Shown one piece after another: positions 1 to 7,322 of a DNA stretch of 22,870 nt (position 1 is its first letter; each line of letters starts with the position of its first letter). This DNA is from Candidatus Hydrogenedentota bacterium (lineage in GTDB: Bacteria; Hydrogenedentota; Hydrogenedentia; Hydrogenedentales; SLHB01), in contig DAOLNV010000077.1 in assembly GCA_035416745.1 (NCBI GenBank), positions 4,641 to 27,510 on the forward strand. Reading direction: 5' to 3'. Made by a program: the position numbers and the translations under genes. The notes beneath the pieces were generated by a model, which ran no database searches, had not been told where the DNA came from, and worked only from the letters and a program-made list of their open reading frames with translations.

Positions 1-374
1 AGGTCGACGATCTCTTGCAGATACCATTGCTTCGAGGCGTCCAGATGGTTTCCGGACATCAACGGCTCGGGGTTGACAATGAGTTTCACGAACTCGAAGC
101 CCATGGATTTGATGAGTTGGATGTCTTCCCGGGTGATTCTCATGATGGGTTCGGGCGGAATAGTGCGGAATTGACGATCGATGGATATGCCTCGATTCAG
201 GTCAAGCGCCAGTTTGGCGGGTGGCGGCACAAAATCGAGAGTGGAGCCGGAGCCGTCGGGCCGAGCGGGGCTCGGCAAGCAGACAGATAAGACAGCGGTA
301 ACCAGCAGGGCCGCGTATTTCGTCCTTACGGACCCTTCGTGAACCGTATCATGCCCTCGCCTAGTTCGGCACAT
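1..374 (-). CDS. GH5-type glycoside hydrolase, N-terminal fragment (runs off left edge)
   Basis: Reading leftward from an ATG at 374-372, the frame stays open for 124 codons to the window edge. It begins with a charged stretch and a Sec-like hydrophobic core (about residues 20-36, LLVTAVLSVCLPSPA) ending near an Ala-rich cleavage site. The mature part has LNRGIS at 59-64, then ITREDIQLIKSMGFEFVK at about 80-97 and NPEPLM at 101-106. This is the usual opening of GH5 cellulase-like barrels: an asparagine/arginine-glycine strand, a helix with an 'I..IK..GF..VR' pattern, then the second strand. The catalytic glutamates lie beyond the edge, so substrate cannot be judged. The start overlaps the stop of the GH9 gene by 14 nt and has no clear Shine-Dalgarno, which suggests translational coupling. 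Family call is by pattern; GH5 subfamily unknown. Confidence 0.72.
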   Translation of the reverse strand, partial: MCRTRRGHDTVHEGSVRTKYAALLVTAVLSVCLPSPARPDGSGSTLDFVPPPAKLALDLNRGISIDRQFRTIPPEPIMRITREDIQLIKSMGFEFVKLIVNPEPLMSGNHLDASKQWYLQEIVD

Positions 375-3069
375 GCATTGATTGTTGTGATTCATGAAGA
401 GCGGTCACAGCCAGCAGGTAGAAGACATTGTGAACGAGCCAAGGCTCGTTTGTGCGGTATGAAGGATAAGGGCGCCCGCCGGTGGAGAGATCGACGCCGG
501 GGCGGTCGCGCCCGGTGATGTCCCGTACAAAACCGTTTGGAATGGCGCCCGGCACTGCCCCGCGTTCGTGTCCAGGAATCGTGATGTACCGGTGATGGTA
601 CCGCGGCAGATTGTACGTGCCTTGGCCTTCCATCATACAAAGGGCGTAAGGATTCTTGCCGAGCACAAAGTCAAGTTGATCGACACCGAATTGGAGTGCC
701 CGCGGGTCACGCGTTACACGGTAGACCATCAACGCCGACCAAGCGCCGCAGCAGATCTGATAGTTGCGGCCGAACGCACTTGTTGGTTCAAAGAAGTAGC
801 CATCGGCGCCGGGCTTCTGCTTCAACACACCGAGCGGGTTAGCGGCTTCGGCAATAAATTCAGGGAGATGTTTCTCCAACCTTGCCTTGATTGCTTCCGC
901 GAGAGGGTCGTCAGGCAACTTGAGCGCGAAGCATGCGAGCGCGGCGGCCGGGATATCGCCCGTACCTTCGCATCCGCCGGCCAACTGGCCGTTGGCATCG
1001 CCGGAGGCCAGCAGGCCTTGCACGCTATTCTGGCAGTAGGCCCGATACCGTTCCTCGCGGGTGGCAAGGAAGAGGTCAACGCCGCTGATAAGCAGGAGGG
1101 GATCCGACGGGGCCTTCGCAGCGGCGTGTTCCCAGAGGCGGACTGCTCGCGCACGATAGTCGTTCTCGACCTTGATTGCCTCGAGTAGACCGGCAAGCTG
1201 GGTCCATCCGCCGATGGCCAACGGCGAATTTCCCTCGCCTTCCTTTACGATCGGGTCGTCGGCGGTACCGGCGATGTTGTCGGTTGTTTTCTCAGGAGGA
1301 CACCAATTCATCCACGTTTTTCTATCCGGCCCCTGCTCGATGTGGTTCAGAAGTCCGCCCGCTACGGGATCTTGGATCTTCGCCACGTAGCGGGCGCCCC
1401 ACCAGGCTTCGTCCAGAATATCCGGCCGTGTGTCCTTGTCTCGGTCCCATTGAGCGAAATACTGGGGCGCGGCAATAGCTGCATTGACGAGAGCAAAGAG
1501 CACGCCGCCGTCGCCGTACTCATAGGTGAGTTTGTTGTAATCGCCCGCGCTGTGCCATCCCCCTGTCAAATCCCGATGAGTACCGTCACCGAGTTTGGCG
1601 TCGTCGAGATGGCATGGCGCGTGCCATCCAGGCACTTCGCAGCCGCAACGCTGGACATAGAAGAAATCAACATTGGCCTTGGCGGTCTCTTGAAAGAGCA
1701 GGTCCCGCCCGATTCGGAAGGGGTAAGACACGCCCACTTCCGAACCGACCTCCGCCCTGACGGTATATTGCCCGCCGGGTTCGATTGAAGAGAAATCGGC
1801 GCGCCAGAAGTACCACCCCCAGTCCGCGTTGTCTTGTCCGTACATACGGCCGGCGCAGGTGATCTCCGACTTCCAGACGCGGTCTCCGGCGGCATTGAGC
1901 AGTTCGGCCGTTCCGAAAGTGCCTTTGTTAGGGAAGAAGTTTGTAAGCACTACTGCGGTCTTTGGGCCTTGTTGTTCATACCCGACCTGGTTTACGACAA
2001 CGCGGACGAATGGTTTCTCCCGCACCCGCATAGCGACCTCGTCGAACCAAGCCGTTTGTGAATCTTCGGCGTGCGTTGAATCTCTTTGCGCCAGCAGGAC
2101 CGGACGAAACCCGTAGGCGCCTTCCGGAGGCTCCTGCTCGCCGCTCGTTACCCTCCGCCAGCCATCGCCCTCGACGGCCTCACCCACGCCAGCAGATATA
2201 AACTGCTGCGCGGCGTCCGACCACATAACCAGTAAGCGAACACGGGTCCCCGGCTTGCAGCGCGCCATCGCCGTGACCTCAACCGCGTCCCATCCCGGCC
2301 ATAAAGCATAAGGAACGCTGGAAGCCGCCGCCCATTCTGCCTGCGTGCTCAAGGCCAGACAGGCGTCTCCTTGAAAGGGGCTATCAGTGCTTCTCGCAGG
2401 ACTGCCGCCACGCGCGCCGGGCAGCAGGCCGTTCTCGGTCTCTTCCGACCAATACGGAATCCGTTCCTTGGAATCAACCGGCTCCTCGAACGACGCGTTG
2501 GCGGCCTCGACAGGTTCGGCGGGATGAATCGCAACGTCATCTAAGGCGGCACTCCCCCCCTTCACCCAAAATACGATGCGCGCGGTAATCTCGTCCCCGC
2601 CGGATTTCGGCAATCTGCCATCGTGTTTCCCGGGAAACGCCGGCGTTTCGACTGCAACGTAGGTCCAATCCTGGTGGGAGGCTACCCGTGGGGAACGCTC
2701 TGTCTCCAGAATCGTACCCTTGGAGTTGCGCAGCTCCACCTCAAGCCAGGCGGCCCCGGATACAGTCTGGAGCCACCCGTCCACAAGGTGTCTCTTGCCA
2801 AAGGCGAGGGGTGTCCATTCGCTTGCCCACACTTTGCGCGCACGCTTGGACTCGGCCTCGAGGCTCCGTGTCCCGGTATGGCTTTTGCCATCCAGCCAAA
2901 CGCCGCGCACATCGTCGTCATTCGCACTCAGAGACGACCAGCCTGCCGGTTCCGATGTTCCTTGTTCGAAAGAGTTGATTAAGGAGGCGGCATCACCTCC
3001 AGCGGCGCCAAAACGACACCACGAGAGAACAATAGAAAATACCAGACAATATGGCCCCGCGACTCTCAT
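361..3069 (-). CDS. Secreted GH9 cellulase-type glycoside hydrolase with two N-terminal CBM-like domains
   Basis: This 902-aa exported protein probably cleaves beta-1,4-glucan or a related beta-glycan. Residues 1-22 are a signal peptide. Two jelly-roll-like accessory domains follow (about 30-185 and 187-350), each ending in a strand with an acidic pair (ALDDVAI, WFDEVAM) as in CBM4/9-type modules. An Ig-like CelD_N domain (353-454) starts VRVVVNQVGYEQQGPK. The GH9 (alpha/alpha)6 barrel spans about 460-890. Visible active-site elements are GGWHSAGD (503-510, presumed base Asp510), YHHR (824-827) and NEPWLVHN (874-881, presumed acid Glu875). GH9 enzymes usually read DAGD; the first Asp is Ser here. 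The ATG at 3069 is chosen because AGAGGA lies 6 nt upstream and a signal peptide follows directly; the frame stays open about 95 codons further up. A 182-bp gap separates it from the DUF4838 gene. Confidence 0.88.
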   Translation of the reverse strand: MRVAGPYCLVFSIVLSWCRFGAAGGDAASLINSFEQGTSEPAGWSSLSANDDDVRGVWLDGKSHTGTRSLEAESKRARKVWASEWTPLAFGKRHLVDGWLQTVSGAAWLEVELRNSKGTILETERSPRVASHQDWTYVAVETPAFPGKHDGRLPKSGGDEITARIVFWVKGGSAALDDVAIHPAEPVEAANASFEEPVDSKERIPYWSEETENGLLPGARGGSPARSTDSPFQGDACLALSTQAEWAAASSVPYALWPGWDAVEVTAMARCKPGTRVRLLVMWSDAAQQFISAGVGEAVEGDGWRRVTSGEQEPPEGAYGFRPVLLAQRDSTHAEDSQTAWFDEVAMRVREKPFVRVVVNQVGYEQQGPKTAVVLTNFFPNKGTFGTAELLNAAGDRVWKSEITCAGRMYGQDNADWGWYFWRADFSSIEPGGQYTVRAEVGSEVGVSYPFRIGRDLLFQETAKANVDFFYVQRCGCEVPGWHAPCHLDDAKLGDGTHRDLTGGWHSAGDYNKLTYEYGDGGVLFALVNAAIAAPQYFAQWDRDKDTRPDILDEAWWGARYVAKIQDPVAGGLLNHIEQGPDRKTWMNWCPPEKTTDNIAGTADDPIVKEGEGNSPLAIGGWTQLAGLLEAIKVENDYRARAVRLWEHAAAKAPSDPLLLISGVDLFLATREERYRAYCQNSVQGLLASGDANGQLAGGCEGTGDIPAAALACFALKLPDDPLAEAIKARLEKHLPEFIAEAANPLGVLKQKPGADGYFFEPTSAFGRNYQICCGAWSALMVYRVTRDPRALQFGVDQLDFVLGKNPYALCMMEGQGTYNLPRYHHRYITIPGHERGAVPGAIPNGFVRDITGRDRPGVDLSTGGRPYPSYRTNEPWLVHNVFYLLAVTALHESQQSMHVPN

Positions 3070-3251
3070 GGTTCTTCCTCTGGTTTTGCGAATTGCGCCC
3101 AAATGCCAAGGTGCGGCTCCCTGGCGGATACGAATGTATTGTAATGCAGTCCAAGGCAAGGCACAATGCGCCAACGGCCGCGGCAACACTCCTTTGGGCA
3201 ATACGTCAACTGTCGTGGGTCCATCAACCTGGCTCTTGACGCGCTTTCGAG

Positions 3252-5585
3252 TCAGGGGGACTTTATGAGCACAACGCGCTCGATCGAGATTGCGTTTTGG
3301 GCGCCGGCTTTGCCGTAAGGGAATCCGGGTCCCTCGAACTTGATCCGGGCCCACACATCGAAGGTCTGTTCCGGATGCTGGGGATTGTGCGCACTATCGA
3401 CGTCGACCTGAATGACCCAGCTCCAGAAGAAGTAAACGTAGTACGAGGGCCCAACGGGAAACGTCCCCATCTTGTACCACTGATAGCCGTCACCGGATAC
3501 GTCTTCGGGTTTGATGACTGCCCCTCCCCCGCTCCGCTTGTTGATGACGTCGTACAGGCCCCAAGGCATGGGCAACGCGTACTTCTTCATATCCTCATCG
3601 GACAGCTCGAGCCTGTTGGCAAGACCTGACTCCGCTTCCGAGTCCGGAACGCGCTTTGCCAAGTCGTTCCAGTTGCGCGACGTATCGGCGGTAAAATCGA
3701 ATACGCTCTCCGGGGGCAGGTCTCGGAACTTCTCAGAAATGCGCACGATGGCGGGGCGGGCGAGCAATGGATTCAGCTCAGCGTCGATCTCAGCAAGCGC
3801 GGCATCCTGCTGTCCTTTCGGAATACGAAACGCGATCTGCGCGGCCCAGGTGTGTCTGCACCGCGCTGCAACGGCGTCGCGGTCAAGGGGCATGGTCTCG
3901 GGGGTGTGTCCACTCCGCACCCATTGTGCGAGGAGGTCAGGAAACAGAACGATCGACGCCCGATCGAGGGGAAGGCGCGCGAACCGCACGCGGCGCAGCA
4001 GGACTTCGCCGTCCGCAACGGTTTGTTCCGCTTTGTCGAAGAGCGCCTGCGCTTCGAGGACAAAGGGCAGGTCCAGGTAATGGTATTGCCGCGGAGAGGC
4101 GCCCATGCTCAAGTAGCTGGGCTTCGCGTCAGACGCCTGCTCGAGACGCGCCAAATACTGCCGGATCGGCTCGCCGGCCGCGCCGTAGAAGCCGTCGGTA
4201 AACGTCCGCACGAGCGCGCCGTAATCTTGATAGGGGTCTTCGAGGGTCTTCATCATCATCCATATCTTGAAGTCGCGCATGTCGGCGAGGATGGGGTATT
4301 CGTGTTCCGTGAAGACGCCTTCTACATTGTGTTCGGCATAGAAGCGGTAATCGGGCGCGTATGTGTGCACGGTAGGCAGCGGAAGGCCGTAATGCGGCGC
4401 GTACGTGACCGCATAGTCCCATATCCTGAGGTTCTTGGCAATTGCGGCCCAGCGGAGCAGATGATCGTGAAATTCCTGGTTCAGCGGGTCGGTAACCGGC
4501 CTGGTGAAGTTGCTCGAGGTGTCGCAGAGGCGGACGATTACGTTGTCGCGAGGGCGTATGGATTTGGGCGGTTTCTGCGTCATCATGTAAGCGAGGGTAT
4601 CGATGTAGACCTCGGGAAAGTCATTGCGGATTGCGTCCGCGATGTAGTTTACGAAGTCCAGCAGCGGCCCAGCTTCGGATTCTTCGGCTTTTGCAATGGT
4701 CTGGCAGTTCTCGCACTCGCACATCCCTGCCCAGTCGTTCTGCGAGATGCTGAAGACGGTCGGAGCGGGCTCGCCCTTTTCCCTGGCCGCGGCGCGCGAT
4801 TGCTCGATGTACGCTTTGAGCTTGTCGACAAAAAACGCCCGCAGCTCGGGGTTCGTCAGGCAAAGCTGTTTCTGCTTCGTGTCGCGTTGCCCTCCGATGA
4901 GCGAGAACCACTCCGGATGGGTGGCGAAATATGTCTCGGGGGGAACATACATGTAAAACGTGTGCACGTGGTAGGGGGGGCCGTAGTCCATCGCACCGCC
5001 GTATTCTCTGGCGATTCGGGAATCGCCATCGCGGTTCAGGCGGTTCCGTGCTGCGAACCGCCCGCCATCGTTACCGTAAAGCATGTAGATATCGCGGCAG
5101 CGGAACGCGGGTTTCCCGGTGCGGTCAATGGCGTCAATCCGCAATGTTGCCATCTGTGGGACCGTCTCCTCGTATGCGTTCCACCAGTGCACACCGACAA
5201 CGTCCTCGAGGAATCGATAGGCGGCATACAGCGTGCCGCGAGGCCTTCCACCCGCGAGGATGAGGTCGTCACCGACTGTTCGCATAACCCATTCTTCGGG
5301 TCCGAGCGCGGCAGCATCGATTCCGTGCGTTGCGGCGAACGCGGTAGGCCCGACGAAGAGGCGCGGACCCTGTGCCGGCATCTGAGACTCGGGAACGACG
5401 CTGAAGGCAGCGCCGGTGACTGCCCCGAGATAGGTTGCGAGTTCCTTGGCCGCTGTCTGTTCGGGTGCTTCAGACGCATCGCATATGACAATCGCCGCCA
5501 CAGCGTTGCCGCCATCAGCGATGGTAACTGCCCCGGAGGACATCGCCCCGGCAAGAAAGACTCCTAAGATGACCAAACGTACCAT
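3252..5585 (-). CDS. Secreted DUF4838 (GH163-like) protein
   Basis: A 777-aa exported protein. Residues 1-19 are a Sec signal peptide. Residues about 25-150 form an alpha/beta domain of the kind that precedes GH20/GH67-type barrels (AAKELATYLGAVTG, then RGTLYAAYRFLEDVVGVHWW). The DUF4838 barrel follows at about 160-435, with SQNDWAGMCECENC at 281-294 (CxCxxC cluster), TLAYMMTQKPP, LRIWDYAVTY at 386-395 and VEGVFTEHEY at 421-430. A helical region (450-610) and a beta-rich C-terminal domain (about 620-777) complete it. Some DUF4838 proteins are endo-beta-N-acetylglucosaminidases (GH163); whether this one has that activity cannot be read from sequence. The start at 5585 has GGGGAG 7 nt upstream; an in-frame ATG at 5642 lacks a ribosome site. 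First gene of the leftward block that continues into GH9 and GH5. Confidence 0.85.
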   Translation of the reverse strand: MVRLVILGVFLAGAMSSGAVTIADGGNAVAAIVICDASEAPEQTAAKELATYLGAVTGAAFSVVPESQMPAQGPRLFVGPTAFAATHGIDAAALGPEEWVMRTVGDDLILAGGRPRGTLYAAYRFLEDVVGVHWWNAYEETVPQMATLRIDAIDRTGKPAFRCRDIYMLYGNDGGRFAARNRLNRDGDSRIAREYGGAMDYGPPYHVHTFYMYVPPETYFATHPEWFSLIGGQRDTKQKQLCLTNPELRAFFVDKLKAYIEQSRAAAREKGEPAPTVFSISQNDWAGMCECENCQTIAKAEESEAGPLLDFVNYIADAIRNDFPEVYIDTLAYMMTQKPPKSIRPRDNVIVRLCDTSSNFTRPVTDPLNQEFHDHLLRWAAIAKNLRIWDYAVTYAPHYGLPLPTVHTYAPDYRFYAEHNVEGVFTEHEYPILADMRDFKIWMMMKTLEDPYQDYGALVRTFTDGFYGAAGEPIRQYLARLEQASDAKPSYLSMGASPRQYHYLDLPFVLEAQALFDKAEQTVADGEVLLRRVRFARLPLDRASIVLFPDLLAQWVRSGHTPETMPLDRDAVAARCRHTWAAQIAFRIPKGQQDAALAEIDAELNPLLARPAIVRISEKFRDLPPESVFDFTADTSRNWNDLAKRVPDSEAESGLANRLELSDEDMKKYALPMPWGLYDVINKRSGGGAVIKPEDVSGDGYQWYKMGTFPVGPSYYVYFFWSWVIQVDVDSAHNPQHPEQTFDVWARIKFEGPGFPYGKAGAQNAISIERVVLIKSP

Positions 5586-5592
5586 GGTTGCT

Positions 5593-5598
5593 CTCCCC
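5593..5598 (-). promoter_or_regulatory. Shine-Dalgarno site deciding the DUF4838 gene start
   Basis: GGGGAG on the minus strand lies 7 nt before the ATG at 5585. It favours this start over the in-frame ATG at 5642, which has no purine-rich sequence before it. Confidence 0.6.
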
Positions 5599-5688
5599 TG
5601 TCGTACCCGAAGAGTGATTGCCCCTTGGAGGGCACGCAGCATCGGCAGTCGTCAGAACGGCGCGCCTTTTGAAACCTCCTCGGGGGCC

Positions 5689-5711
5689 CCATTGTGTGTT
5701 CTCCACAATGG
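5689..5711. repeat. Perfect 8-bp inverted repeat in divergent promoter region (operator-like)
   Basis: Arms CCATTGTG (5689-5696) and CACAATGG (5704-5711) are separated by a 7-nt spacer. It sits about 100 bp upstream of the leftward DUF4838 start and about 145 bp upstream of the rightward ceramidase-like start. Arm length and spacing fit a dimeric regulator site, but no regulator gene is present here, and it could equally be an RNA hairpin. Confidence 0.45.
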
Positions 5712-5781
5712 ACACTCATAGGACTATAGCGCAATCGGCGGTGTGGCGCATCTAAAACGAGAATAGGTGCCTGCCTTCAGG

Positions 5782-5811
5782 TTGAGACTTGGCGGCTGAA
5801 GGGCGTAGATT
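5782..5811 (+). promoter_or_regulatory. Candidate sigma-70-type promoter of ceramidase-like gene
   Basis: TTGAGA (5782-5787) is followed after 18 bp by TAGATT (5806-5811). That gives a leader of roughly 37 nt before the ATG at 5855, with the Shine-Dalgarno AAGGAG in between. Matches are 5 of 6 and 4 of 6 to consensus, so this is only a candidate. Confidence 0.3.
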
Positions 5812-5854
5812 TATTGACGGACAAATCACTCAATTCTAGAAGGAGAGACACGCT

Positions 5855-7288
5855 ATGACTTCGAGTGCCAACTTCTCCAAGTTTGCGCATCTGTTTGCCG
5901 CCTTGGCCGTTCTTGCCCTGCTGATGACAGGCGTTGTGTGCGTAGCGGAAGCTCAGGATGCAGCCGCGGCCCCGGCGACTGGCGCGCCGCCGCTGCGTGC
6001 GGGTTTTGCGCGGACAGAACTGACGCCCGCGGTCGGCATGGAAATCCCCGGCGGATTCAACAAGAATTTCTCGACGGGCGTGCACGATCCCTTATGGGCA
6101 GAAGCCGCGTATTTCAGCAATGGCGCCGTGACTCTGGCGGTGGTTGGCGTGGATCTCATTACCGTTTCAGAGGACATGGTTCAGGAGGCGCGGAAACAGG
6201 CGGAGGCACGTTGCGGCATACCCGGGGCGAATATCTTGATCGGCGCGAGCCATACGCATAACGGCGGCCCGGTAAACAGCTGTTACTACGTCGAGAAGGA
6301 CCAGACTTATTGCATGCAGGCCGCCGAGCGAATCGCCGAAGCGGTGGTGAAAGCCAGCGAGGCAGCCGTCGAGGCCCGCATCGGACACGGTCTTGGCCAG
6401 GAATCCGGCGTAGGCTACAACCGGCGGTTCCGCATGAAGGACGGCACGATTCGCACACATCCAGGGAAGATGAATCCCGATATCGTCGCGCCCGCGGGAC
6501 CGATCGACCCTGACGTGGCCGTGATCGCCGCGGAGGACACACAAGGCAAACTTCTGGGATGCATCGTGAATTTCGCGCTGCACGGCACCACTCTCAGCGG
6601 CAGCCAGCTCTCGGCCGACTGGCCCTTTTATCTGCGGCAGACGGTCCGGGGCGGTCTGGGCTCCGACATAGGTGTTGTCTTTTTGAACGGGGCCTGCGGC
6701 GACGTCACTCAAGTCGACAATCTTGATCCGAGACCCGGTGAATTCGGGGAGGTCTGGGCGCGCCGCGTCGGCACGAGCGTCGGCGCGGCCGCGTTGAATG
6801 TTCTGGCGAAAACGGAATTTGCGGCGAATGCGCCTTTGGGCGTCAGGTCGGAAATGCTGGCGCTGCCCATCCGCGATCTCGGCAGTTCGGATGAAGAGCT
6901 CGTGAAGCGCGAGGCGCCCGGGATTGGCCTCGGCACCGGCGACGAGATATACCTCAAGGAAGCGGCGCTGGTCCGCGAAATGAAGGCTCAATCACCGGCG
7001 GTGAAGGTTGAAGTTCAGGTGATGCGGATCGGGGATGCCGGCATTGCCAGCAATCCGGCCGAGTTCTTCTGCCAGCTGGGGCTCGACATCAAACGCGGGT
7101 CGCCGTGGAAACCCACGATGGTCGTCGAACTTGCCAACGGGTGCTGCGGGTATGTGGGCACGTCGGAGTCGTACCTTGGCGGCGGGTATGAGGTCCGTAC
7201 GTCGCGCTGCAGCTACCTTGCGGCAGGCTCGGGCGAGCAAATCGCGAATGCCTCGGCCCGCCTCCTCTGTCAACTCGCCGGACAGTGA
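5855..7288 (+). CDS. Secreted neutral/alkaline ceramidase-like protein, short form
   Basis: A 477-aa exported protein of the neutral/alkaline ceramidase N-terminal superfamily. Residues 1-33 are a Sec signal peptide. The domain opens LRAGFARTELTP (47-58), then GASHTHNGGP (130-139) with presumed zinc ligands His133/His135, NFALHGTTLSG (239-249) with His243, and NGACGDVTQVDN (278-289). NPAEFF (400-405, Glu403) and a Tyr-rich GGYE region near 442-446 may supply the remaining metal ligands. Bacterial ceramidases have a Ser nucleophile after GD(V/M); here it is Thr285. The protein also lacks the C-terminal domain of true ceramidases, which are roughly 650-750 aa. Many such short proteins in environmental bacteria have no known substrate. 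The start has AAGGAG 9 nt upstream. It is transcribed opposite to both neighbours and converges with the 7323-9959 gene, 34 bp apart. Confidence 0.8.
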   Translation: MTSSANFSKFAHLFAALAVLALLMTGVVCVAEAQDAAAAPATGAPPLRAGFARTELTPAVGMEIPGGFNKNFSTGVHDPLWAEAAYFSNGAVTLAVVGVDLITVSEDMVQEARKQAEARCGIPGANILIGASHTHNGGPVNSCYYVEKDQTYCMQAAERIAEAVVKASEAAVEARIGHGLGQESGVGYNRRFRMKDGTIRTHPGKMNPDIVAPAGPIDPDVAVIAAEDTQGKLLGCIVNFALHGTTLSGSQLSADWPFYLRQTVRGGLGSDIGVVFLNGACGDVTQVDNLDPRPGEFGEVWARRVGTSVGAAALNVLAKTEFAANAPLGVRSEMLALPIRDLGSSDEELVKREAPGIGLGTGDEIYLKEAALVREMKAQSPAVKVEVQVMRIGDAGIASNPAEFFCQLGLDIKRGSPWKPTMVVELANGCCGYVGTSESYLGGGYEVRTSRCSYLAAGSGEQIANASARLLCQLAGQ

Positions 7289-7322
7289 GCCGCATCCAGA
7301 ACGTGTTTCAGGCGGGCGCGGG

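Noticed and set aside
15..290. 91-codon open frame on the plus strand at the left edge
   Set aside because: The opposite strand encodes a signal peptide and a GH5-like segment, which is the better explanation.
3852..5567. 571-codon open frame on the plus strand
   Set aside because: It lies wholly opposite the DUF4838 gene, has no ribosome site or recognisable domain, and is explained by the GC-rich codon bias of the minus-strand gene.
7289..7322. Terminator between convergent ceramidase-like and 878-aa genes
   Set aside because: The 34-bp gap contains no stable inverted repeat or T-run.
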